From: Fidelibacterota bacterium
GTDB taxonomy: Bacteria; Fidelibacterota; Fidelibacteria; Fidelibacterales; Fidelibacteraceae
DNA length: 5,452 bases
Assembly (NCBI GenBank): GCA_030620575.1
Contig: JAUXEL010000113.1
Coordinates: 1-5,452 of the forward strand
Direction of reading: 5' to 3'
Shown here: positions 1-4,763 of the stretch, piece by piece
Layout of the letters: each line of letters begins with the position of its first letter
Numbering within the stretch: position 1 is the stretch's first letter
Program-made: the position numbers and the translations under genes
The notes under the pieces: model-generated
Database searches by the model: none
What the model was told of the DNA's origin: nothing
The model's input: only the letters and a program-made list of their open reading frames with translations

Positions 1-60
1 CAAATTATTTTACGGAAATTAAAGAAAAGAACAATTTTTAAATTAATTTGATTATTTTGA

Positions 61-114
61 GATCTCTCCATGCGTCCGCCTTCATTCTATTTCGGCGGAC
101 TTAGTCGAGATGAC
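61..114 (-). repeat. Imperfect palindrome resembling a dispersed intergenic repeat
   Basis: A perfect 7-bp GC-rich stem, GTCCGCC (74-80) with GGCGGAC (94-100), is flanked by a second pairing arm, ATCTC (62-66) with GAGAT (107-111). The element stands out sharply from its very AT-rich surroundings. On the minus strand it begins GTCATCTCGACTAAG and ends GGAGAGATC. This layout (GTCATCTCGAC, a variable GC-rich hairpin, then GGAGAGATC) matches a kind of intergenic repeat I recall from many Bacteroidetes and related genomes; that is memory, not a search result. No T-run follows the stem on either strand, so it is not a standard intrinsic terminator, although it could still stabilise a 3' end of an upstream transcript. 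Confidence 0.55.
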
Positions 115-151
115 ATTATTTATGGTATTTTTGATAATTTGCGACTTGAAT

Positions 152-187
152 TTGTGTTTCACACAATGGGTGAAATTATTATAATTT
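152..187. repeat. Cluster of nested inverted repeats
   Basis: Three perfect inverted repeats overlap within 36 nt: TTGTGT (152-157) with ACACAA (161-166); TTTCAC (157-162) with GTGAAA (170-175); and AAATTAT (173-179) with ATAATTT (181-187) around a single T. The first two share bases, so they are alternative rather than simultaneous pairings. The cluster lies about 150 bp upstream of the promoter. It may be a protein-binding site, or a by-product of AT-rich sequence; the first two pairs contain G and C and are less easily explained by composition. Confidence 0.35.
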
Positions 188-318
188 AGTTTACCTGTAA
201 TACCGTTCCGATAAAAAAAGACCAATTTTTTATTTTTTTGTTGTCGAGATAACCGAATAAAAAACAAATAGATACAGCCATTATAAATAATATATTTTAA
301 TTTATTTTAAAAAAATGC

Positions 319-347
319 TTGCTTTATTGCTGTATTGGTGTTATACT
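319..347 (+). promoter_or_regulatory. Sigma-70-like promoter of the operon
   Basis: A near-consensus -10 box TATACT (342-347) sits exactly 17 bp downstream of a weaker -35 box TTGCTT (319-324). Transcription would begin around 353-356, giving a leader of about 45-48 nt before the regulator's ATG at 401. This is the only convincing promoter seen upstream of the gene chain, and no other comparably good one appears in the short gaps between the genes. The -10 box overlaps the left arm of the inverted repeat at 337-360, which is the expected arrangement for a repressible promoter. Confidence 0.6.
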
Positions 348-360
348 CTTGTAGAACACC
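337..360. promoter_or_regulatory. Candidate operator, inverted repeat GGTGTT-N12-AACACC
   Basis: A perfect 6-bp inverted repeat, GGTGTT (337-342) and AACACC (355-360), is separated by 12 nt and covers the -10 box and the predicted transcription start. A dimer bound here would block RNA polymerase. The half-sites and spacing resemble the AGTGTA-N13-TACACT operator that I recall for Bacillus subtilis YtrA, the family prototype of the regulator encoded immediately downstream. It is immediately followed by a second small symmetry, CCGG-AATA-CCGG (359-370), in the 5' leader. Autoregulation by the 401-769 product is inferred from position and symmetry. Confidence 0.6.
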
Positions 361-400
361 GGAATACCGGCAGATGAATTGAAACAAAGAGAGCAGTAAT

Positions 401-769
401 ATGAGTACCAACTTCGACAGCACAAAACCAATATACCTCCAACTCGCTGATATGATCAGAGAGTCCATTATGTCCGGCGCTCTGAAAAGCGAAGAATTCA
501 TTCCCTCGGTGCGGCAGCTATCTGCAGAGTACCGGCTCAATCCTCAGACCATTTTAAACGCAACACAGCTTCTTGTAAGTGAAGGTCTTTTAGAAAAGCG
601 CCGGGGAAGAGGGTACTTCGTCACGATCCCTGCTCAGGAAGCCTTAAAAGAATCCGGAGTTATTCATTTTGAAGATGTTGTTGTTCCGGATATGGTCAAG
701 CAGGCAAAGATGTTAAATATCGGCAGTAGTGAACTGATCGAATTAATAACGAAAACCTATAATAAATAA
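401..769 (+). CDS. GntR-family transcriptional regulator, YtrA subfamily
   Basis: A 122-residue DNA-binding regulator. Residues about 10-75 form the GntR winged helix-turn-helix: the opening PIYLQLADMIRESIMSG, the recognition region around PSVRQLSAEYRLNPQTI and the wing LLEKRRGRGYFV are all classic for the family. The roughly 45 residues that follow are far too few for the usual ligand-binding domains (FadR, HutC and similar types). They match the short helical tail of the YtrA subfamily, whose members are about 120-130 residues. YtrA proteins typically repress their own operon, which encodes an ABC transporter, and respond to cell-envelope stress. The ATG at 401 follows a purine-rich GAGAG stretch at about 388-392 and starts right at the domain. 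The inverted repeat over the upstream promoter is its likely operator. The inducer is unknown. Confidence 0.93.
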   Translation: MSTNFDSTKPIYLQLADMIRESIMSGALKSEEFIPSVRQLSAEYRLNPQTILNATQLLVSEGLLEKRRGRGYFVTIPAQEALKESGVIHFEDVVVPDMVKQAKMLNIGSSELIELITKTYNK

Positions 770-780
770 GAACAATTTTA

Positions 781-790
781 AGAGGAGAAA
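781..790 (+). promoter_or_regulatory. Strong ribosome-binding site with no matching long gene
   Basis: AGAGGAGAAA, with the GGAG core at 784-787, stands 7 nt before the ATG at 795. It is among the best Shine-Dalgarno sequences in the window, yet the frame it opens closes after 30 codons. Its quality argues that something at 795 is, or recently was, translated. Confidence 0.6.
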
Positions 791-794
791 TACC

Positions 795-887
795 ATGTTT
801 AGTAAAAGCACATTACTCAGTAGACATTCACAGTCAAGGATCCGCCTGCAAAGTATGTCCATCCGTATAATCAAAGCGGTACAATAA
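795..887 (+). CDS. Small 30-residue ORF, or start of a frameshifted gene
   Basis: A 30-residue ORF (starts MFSKSTLLSRHS, ends IRIIKAVQ) lies 25 nt after the regulator's stop, with a near-ideal ribosome-binding site. It is basic (six Arg/Lys) and serine-rich, with no recognisable domain, signal peptide or membrane segment. Three readings fit: a genuine small protein, a regulatory leader peptide, or the 5' end of a longer gene broken by frameshift. For the last, the downstream ORF's frame is open from 824 and overlaps this ORF by about 60 nt, so one indel between 824 and 887 would join them into a protein of about 157 residues. I cannot decide from sequence alone. Confidence 0.35.
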   Translation: MFSKSTLLSRHSQSRIRLQSMSIRIIKAVQ

Positions 888-924
888 GCAACGATCAATT
901 GAAGGATAATCAAAACGGTAACAA
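867..924 (+). repeat. Short imperfect direct repeat, 39-nt period
   Basis: ATAATCAAAGCGGTACAA (867-884) recurs as ATAATCAAAACGGTAACAA (906-924), with one substitution and one added A. The offset is 39 nt, a whole number of codons. In the frame of the downstream ORF the copies read YNQSGTI and DNQNGNN. The first copy lies upstream of any start available to that ORF. It may be a small tandem duplication with diverged spacer. Confidence 0.5.
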
Positions 925-928
925 CACG

Positions 929-1267
929 ATGTCAACAAAAAAACAAAAATATTTAAACAAGCATGTTTGGCAGACAAAGTCTCAAGAGACAGCACTTGAT
1001 CTTTATGTTGTTTGTCCATGTGATGTTGACACGGGTCTTGAAACCCGCCAGATGATCCAGGATAAAATTGGATTGTCAGGATTCAAATTATCGTTTCGAT
1101 CAGCATGCCTTCAACCCATGTTATCACAAGCTTGTCACCAGCACAAGGACAACCTGAAAGTAAAAATATGTTTATGTGCGTTAAACGGGGGACGCGCAGA
1201 AAAGAGAAAAAAGATCGAAGATGAAATAATTGAACTGGCAGAAATGCCAACAACGTGTTACCTCTAA
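929..1267 (+). CDS. Hypothetical protein of unknown function
   Basis: I do not recognise this 112-residue ORF. It begins MSTKKQKYLNKHVW; an in-frame TTG at 899 would give 122 residues. Neither start has a good ribosome-binding site, which weakens the call. The product is soluble-looking and basic, with an unusual spread of cysteines: a CPC motif near residue 29, SACLQP, QACHQH and ICLCALNGG in the middle and a final CYL. It ends in a charged helix-like segment (EKRKKIEDEIIELAEMP). The stop lies 17 nt before the ABC ATPase start, with that gene's ribosome-binding site between, as expected for an operon member. However, the other forward frames also contain stretches of 30-45 open codons over 1056-1236, so this may be a decayed gene. 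No signal peptide or membrane helix is visible. Confidence 0.4.
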   Translation: MSTKKQKYLNKHVWQTKSQETALDLYVVCPCDVDTGLETRQMIQDKIGLSGFKLSFRSACLQPMLSQACHQHKDNLKVKICLCALNGGRAEKRKKIEDEIIELAEMPTTCYL

Positions 1268-1284
1268 TTAACGAAGGAAATTTC

Positions 1285-2127
1285 ATGGAACATTATATTA
1301 CAGTCAACAATCTCTCGAAAAATTATAAAACCGTTCAGGCGCTAAAGGATGTAAATTTAAATATTCCCAAAGGGCGCATTGTTGGACTTTTGGGTAAAAA
1401 CGGTGCCGGAAAATCAACATTAATGAAATGTATGCTGGGCTTGCTGCGTTATGAAGGTGATATCGCAATGTTTAATAAATCCATCACCGAATGGAAACAG
1501 GAACTATACAAAAAGGTCGCATTTATTCCGGATGTAAGCGGATTAGATCCTCGCCTGACGGTCGAACAGATCATTAATTTTAGTGCAGAGGTAAACGATT
1601 CTTGGAATGCCGACAAAGCGAAACGGCTGTTTATTAAAAGTGACTTGCCGGGCGACCAGAAGATTGGCAATTTGTCCAAAGGAATGAAAACGAAACTGTA
1701 TCTTTTACTAACCTTATCGAAAGATGTTGACATTCTCATTCTTGATGAACCAACACTGGGACTGGATATTGTCTTTCGGAAAGAATTTTACGACCTGCTT
1801 CTTGGCGAATTTTATGATGAAAATAAAACGATTATTATTTCAACACATCAGGTTGCGGAAATTGAAAATATCCTACAGGACGTTATTTTCATTGATGAAG
1901 GGCGTATTATTCTAAATGAATCGGTTGATAGTCTGAAGAACAGATGGCACATATATGAAGTACCGCAAAACGAAGAAGATTCTCTGATGCAATATAGCCC
2001 CAAGGTAATCACAAAAACATTAGGTCACGTGCGCGCTTTGGTAGAAGGTAAAGCCGCACTGCCGGAAGCTGTCGTGACAATGCCCAACCTCTCAGAAATT
2101 TTTGTAGCCGTAACCCAGGAAAAATAA
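1285..2127 (+). CDS. ABC transporter ATP-binding protein (YtrB-like)
   Basis: A 280-residue nucleotide-binding subunit that would power the permease encoded next. Visible in order: Walker A GKNGAGKST (residues 37-45), a Q-loop region reading FIPDVSGLDPRLTV (80-93), the signature LSKGM (130-134), Walker B ILILDEPT (150-157) with catalytic E155, the D-loop LGLD (158-161) and the switch H188 in STHQV. Residues about 215-280 form the C-terminal extension usual in this group. The signature is LSKGM rather than LSGGQ, and Asp83 occupies the usual Q-loop glutamine position. Both variants are at home among YtrB-like ATPases of ABC-2 exporters and do not suggest inactivity. The ATG at 1285 is chosen over one at 1255 because GAAGGAAA (1273-1280) is well spaced and MEHYITVNNLSKNY is the normal domain opening. 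One ATPase plus one permease suggests each works as a homodimer. The substrate is unknown. Confidence 0.94.
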   Translation: MEHYITVNNLSKNYKTVQALKDVNLNIPKGRIVGLLGKNGAGKSTLMKCMLGLLRYEGDIAMFNKSITEWKQELYKKVAFIPDVSGLDPRLTVEQIINFSAEVNDSWNADKAKRLFIKSDLPGDQKIGNLSKGMKTKLYLLLTLSKDVDILILDEPTLGLDIVFRKEFYDLLLGEFYDENKTIIISTHQVAEIENILQDVIFIDEGRIILNESVDSLKNRWHIYEVPQNEEDSLMQYSPKVITKTLGHVRALVEGKAALPEAVVTMPNLSEIFVAVTQEK

Positions 2128-2141
2128 ATAGGAAGAATATT

Positions 2142-2972
2142 ATGTCACATTTTATAACATTAATTAAAACGGAATACCTGAAACGCAAGTCGACATATTG
2201 GTTACCGGTCTGGATAGTTGCCGGTATCACCCTGTTGGTGCTGATCATTGCTATCGTAGCCATGATTGCTAATTGGGATGAAATACAGGTTGGATTTTTT
2301 AATATGGCTTTTGATTATGAAGACATTCAGGATGGTGTGAAGATCGGCATGTATGGCGCTATGACATTTATTGCGTTTGTCTTTGCGCTTTTTATGCTAA
2401 TGAATGCTCAGAACAGTTTATCCAGGGAAAAAGAACTTGATTGTGAATTATTTTACCGCTGCCAGCCTATAAATATTTGGACTTGCAGCGCCGCAAAATA
2501 CTTCATGCACGTATATGCCGGTGTAGTTCTGTTGTTTATTGTCGGTTTTGTCGTCGCCATTATTATGGCCATTGCCTCCGCCTGGACGATAGGCGGATTT
2601 TACCCGGGGTCTGCTCTGTACGGAATGATACTGGGCGTCATTACATATTTAAAAGTATGTTTGGTCTTTGGAAGTTTGTATTACTTCTTTTCTTCGGTAT
2701 TTAATAACAATGCCTTCATAAAAGGTACAGCCCTGTTGGGAATTATTGAACTGGTATTTTATATCATTGAAGAACTGTTCCGCAATACGATCTCACTGCC
2801 GAATATTTTTGCCAATTTAGCCGCAATGACAGGCAATGTAGGTATGCACCACGAATATTTAAGCCTTAAAGAGGCACTGATCGACTATCACCTGCTGTTA
2901 GGTATCTTATTCGCCGGAGCATGTTATGTAAGCGCAACATTTATTTATCAATACAAAAGAACAGAAATGTAG
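2142..2972 (+). CDS. ABC-2-type transporter permease
   Basis: A 276-residue inner-membrane protein, the membrane partner of the ATPase ending 14 nt upstream. Six hydrophobic helices can be drawn at about residues 20-43, 70-88, 121-147, 158-184, 194-211 and 248-268, the count expected for an ABC-2 exporter subunit. The N-terminus (MSHFITLIKTEYLKRKSTYW) is the usual amphipathic entry to helix 1. The segment between helices 2 and 3 (NSLSREKELDCELFYRCQPI) is a charged cytoplasmic loop characteristic of these permeases, probably contacting the ATPase. AGGAAG (2130-2135) supports the ATG at 2142. No substrate-specific feature is visible; export of, or protection against, an envelope-active compound is inferred from the YtrA-type regulator, not from this protein. 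Confidence 0.9.
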   Translation: MSHFITLIKTEYLKRKSTYWLPVWIVAGITLLVLIIAIVAMIANWDEIQVGFFNMAFDYEDIQDGVKIGMYGAMTFIAFVFALFMLMNAQNSLSREKELDCELFYRCQPINIWTCSAAKYFMHVYAGVVLLFIVGFVVAIIMAIASAWTIGGFYPGSALYGMILGVITYLKVCLVFGSLYYFFSSVFNNNAFIKGTALLGIIELVFYIIEELFRNTISLPNIFANLAAMTGNVGMHHEYLSLKEALIDYHLLLGILFAGACYVSATFIYQYKRTEM

Positions 2973-2976
2973 GAGA
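2971..2976 (+). promoter_or_regulatory. Ribosome-binding site overlapping a stop codon
   Basis: AGGAGA begins inside the permease's TAG stop (2970-2972) and lies 5 nt before the next ATG at 2982. This arrangement favours translational coupling between the permease and the first GIN protein, tying the exported protein to the transporter. Confidence 0.7.
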
Positions 2977-2981
2977 ACACC

Positions 2982-3884
2982 ATGAAACAGAACAAATTAA
3001 TTGTTATTTTTCTTTCCCTTATGCTGGCCGGCATGGGTTTCGCCATGAAACTGACGGCTACCGGACCCATTCAAATGAAAAACGTACAAGTAAATCCGTT
3101 TACCGATCTTACGGTCCGCACACAATTTGATGTGTACCTGAGTCAGGGTAATGAAGAGAAACTTGTTATTGAAACCTACGGAAGCATTATGCCGTATGTT
3201 GATGTAAAACAAACAAGTGATGGTTTAGTTATTGCATTAGATCGCAAAGTTAATCGTATTAACTGGTTGACACGTGACAGGATATTGAAACTTTATATAA
3301 CGGTCAGAGATATTGAAAAACTCAAATTATCGGGTGCCTGCGACTTATATATGCAAACCGATTTTCATGTGGATGACTTAAGAATTGATGCCAGCGGTGC
3401 CAGCGATCTTGATTTGAAGGCGATTACGGGAAAGAACATCAAAATCAACACCTCCGGTGCCAGTGATATAAAAAATGGTGAGTTTAAAGTAGAAACTATT
3501 TATATCAATGCCAGCGGCGCCAGTGATGCCGACGTATCGATTGAAGCAAATGAAGTTGAAATAATTGCCTCTGGCGCATCTGATTTTGATTTAGAAGTAT
3601 CCACAGAAAGCCTGAAAATCAATGCCTCCGGATCTTCTGATTTTATTGTCGAAGGTAATAGCAAGTTTTTAAAAGCGGATTTAAGCGGATCCTCCAACTT
3701 GAAAGCAAGAGATTTGAAAGCCGAAACGATAGTTATTGACGCTTCCGGAAGCAGTGATTGTCGACTGTATGTTACAAAATCACTTACAGCGTCAAGTTCC
3801 GGTGCATCATCCATCTATTATACCGGTAGTCCGCAACAAACATCATTTGATGTATCCGGTGTTTCGTCCATTAAAAGCAAATAA
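2982..3884 (+). CDS. Exported GIN-domain (DUF2807) beta-helix protein
   Basis: A 300-residue exported protein. Residues 1-21 form a signal peptide (basic MKQNK, hydrophobic core, GFA before the likely cleavage). Residues about 30-115 match the N-terminal part of the GIN/DUF2807 domain (VNPFTDLTVRTQFDVYLSQG then KLVIETYGSIMPYVDV). From 117 on there is a ladder of ten turns marked SGAxD or a variant, beginning near residues 117, 138, 158, 178, 197, 216, 235, 255, 273 and 292. The 18-21 residue spacing fits stacked coils of a right-handed beta-helix. Repeat core residues are small (Ala, Ser, Gly), with Asp ending most turns. The family is annotated as a putative adhesin head; its biochemical role is not established. 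There is no lipobox or C-terminal anchor, so it is probably periplasmic or released. It follows the permease by 9 nt. Confidence 0.88.
   Translation: MKQNKLIVIFLSLMLAGMGFAMKLTATGPIQMKNVQVNPFTDLTVRTQFDVYLSQGNEEKLVIETYGSIMPYVDVKQTSDGLVIALDRKVNRINWLTRDRILKLYITVRDIEKLKLSGACDLYMQTDFHVDDLRIDASGASDLDLKAITGKNIKINTSGASDIKNGEFKVETIYINASGASDADVSIEANEVEIIASGASDFDLEVSTESLKINASGSSDFIVEGNSKFLKADLSGSSNLKARDLKAETIVIDASGSSDCRLYVTKSLTASSSGASSIYYTGSPQQTSFDVSGVSSIKSK
3393..3527 (+). repeat. Three SGASD turns repeating at exactly 60 nt
   Basis: Within the first GIN gene the SGASD turn is encoded at 3393, 3453 and 3513, exactly 60 nt apart, with nearly the same DNA (AGCGGTGCCAGCGAT, TCCGGTGCCAGTGAT, AGCGGCGCCAGTGAT). 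The intervening sequence has diverged. This suggests growth of the ladder by 20-codon duplication, or conservation of the turn alone. Confidence 0.6.
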
Positions 3885-3898
3885 CAAAACATAAATTC

Positions 3899-3905
3899 AG
3901 GAAGG
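3899..3905 (+). promoter_or_regulatory. Ribosome-binding site deciding the lipoprotein start
   Basis: AGGAAGG lies 8 nt before the ATG at 3914. An in-frame GTG at 3905 overlaps this motif and so cannot be the start it serves. The ATG also gives a compact lipoprotein signal peptide. Confidence 0.75.
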
Positions 3906-3913
3906 TGACAAAA

Positions 3914-4735
3914 ATGAAAAAAATACTATTTCCCCTATTAATGGCTGTACTATTATTTAGTTGCAACATTGATACAAATAGAGTTCAGCGGCTGGTCGTT
4001 ACCGGGAATGTTGTTACGCGAACTATTAGTTTAGATTCTTTTAACGAAGTGGTTATTGCCGGTCCCGTAAATATTGTGCTTGACCAGAACGGTGGAAGCA
4101 GTGCTGATATTGAAACCTATGAGAGCTTAATGGATATATTTAATGTAGAGGTTTTTGATGATGTCTTAATTCTTTATCTTCAAGATACAAGTTCTAACAC
4201 ACACTTCAATATTGAAACCGATTTTAATAATATATCATCAAATGCCATATTGAGCGGAAGTCGCATTAAATGGCCAAATAATGAAAAAGTTTTGAACGTG
4301 CATTTATCAATCTCTGATATAAATAAAATCCAAGTTATCGGTGAATGTGAAATTAAAACAGCACAAACGCTTACAGGCAAAGAATTGAATTTTGAAGTTG
4401 CCGGTGCACTAAGTTTTGACGCGGATTTGATCCTGGAAGATTTCAATGCCGAAATTGCCGGAGCGGCAAGTTTGAAACTGCGCGGATCATCTGCAAATTT
4501 TAATCTTGAATGTGCCGGTGCGGGAACTATCGAAGCGTATGAATTTATCTCTGATAATGTCACAATTGAAATTGCCGGGGTGTGCAATGCAGAGGTATAT
4601 TCCAGAGAAAGCATTAATGTTGAAATCGCCGGTTTGGGTACCGTTAAATACAAAGGAGATGCCCATACGGTAAATTTCGATAAAGCAGGTTTTGGCAAAA
4701 TTAAGAAAATTGAGAGTGAAGACATCGAATTATAA
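3914..4735 (+). CDS. GIN-domain (DUF2807) lipoprotein
   Basis: A 273-residue lipoprotein, paralogous in architecture to the preceding gene. MKKILFPLLMAVLLFSC is a lipoprotein signal peptide with lipobox L14-F15-S16-C17, so Cys17 should be acylated and the mature protein membrane-anchored. Residues about 30-90 carry the GIN N-terminal pattern (LDSFNEVVIAGPVNIVLDQNG, then ADIETYESLMD). A beta-helix ladder follows, but its turns read AGA, AGV, AGL or AGF (starting near 163, 182, 201, 221, 239 and 258, with a degenerate IGE at 143) in place of the SGASD of its neighbour. Spacing is again 18-20 residues. Turn-type homogeneity within each protein, with a different turn between them, points to independent repeat evolution after an old duplication. 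Asp17-type sorting signals are absent (residue after Cys is Asn), and in this group the final membrane cannot be predicted safely. Confidence 0.87.
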   Translation: MKKILFPLLMAVLLFSCNIDTNRVQRLVVTGNVVTRTISLDSFNEVVIAGPVNIVLDQNGGSSADIETYESLMDIFNVEVFDDVLILYLQDTSSNTHFNIETDFNNISSNAILSGSRIKWPNNEKVLNVHLSISDINKIQVIGECEIKTAQTLTGKELNFEVAGALSFDADLILEDFNAEIAGAASLKLRGSSANFNLECAGAGTIEAYEFISDNVTIEIAGVCNAEVYSRESINVEIAGLGTVKYKGDAHTVNFDKAGFGKIKKIESEDIEL

Positions 4736-4763
4736 TTAAAAAAATAACGTCCGAGAGGTGACA

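Larger units (their letters stand above)
1..318. other. AT-rich intergenic region upstream of the operon
   Basis: No gene is supportable here. The open frame on the minus strand (267 down to 82) has low-complexity composition, no ribosome-binding site and runs through the repeat at 61-114, so I treat it as chance. A forward frame ending at the TAA at 39-41 reads NYFTEIKEKNNF and could be the tail of a gene lying to the left, but twelve residues are not enough to call. What the stretch does hold is the palindromic element at 61-114, nested small inverted repeats at 152-187, and long A/T runs (213-219, 226-239) just before the promoter. Confidence 0.6.

Noticed and set aside
3..41. C-terminal tail of an upstream gene (NYFTEIKEKNNF then stop)
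   Set aside because: Twelve residues in AT-rich DNA, with two other forward frames also ending nearby, cannot be told from chance.
211..233. A/T hairpin (ATAAAAAA with TTTTTTAT) as an intrinsic terminator
   Set aside because: The stem is entirely A-T and expected by chance in homopolymer runs; no GC stem is present.
1032..1047. Hairpin CGGGT-CTTGAA-ACCCG as a terminator
   Set aside because: The stem is only 5 bp, no T-run follows, and it sits inside the operon within an ORF.
1255..1284. Earlier ATG start for the ABC ATPase
   Set aside because: It would overlap the preceding ORF, lacks a ribosome-binding site and adds ten residues before the usual domain opening; GAAGGAAA at 1273-1280 serves the ATG at 1285.
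2477..2704. Alternative plus-strand frame within the permease
   Set aside because: It overlaps conserved membrane helices of the real frame, and its Arg/Cys-rich translation has no domain character.
3500..3814. Minus-strand open frame opposite the SGASD ladder
   Set aside because: An antisense shadow created by the repetitive, stop-poor coding strand.
3393..3840. Regularly spaced repeats as a CRISPR-like or tandem DNA array
   Set aside because: The repeated units are only about 15 nt, vary in sequence and spacing, and are explained by codons for beta-helix turns in an intact gene.
3905..3913. Upstream GTG start for the GIN lipoprotein
   Set aside because: The GTG lies inside the AGGAAGG ribosome-binding site and has none of its own; the ATG at 3914 gives good spacing and a standard lipoprotein signal.
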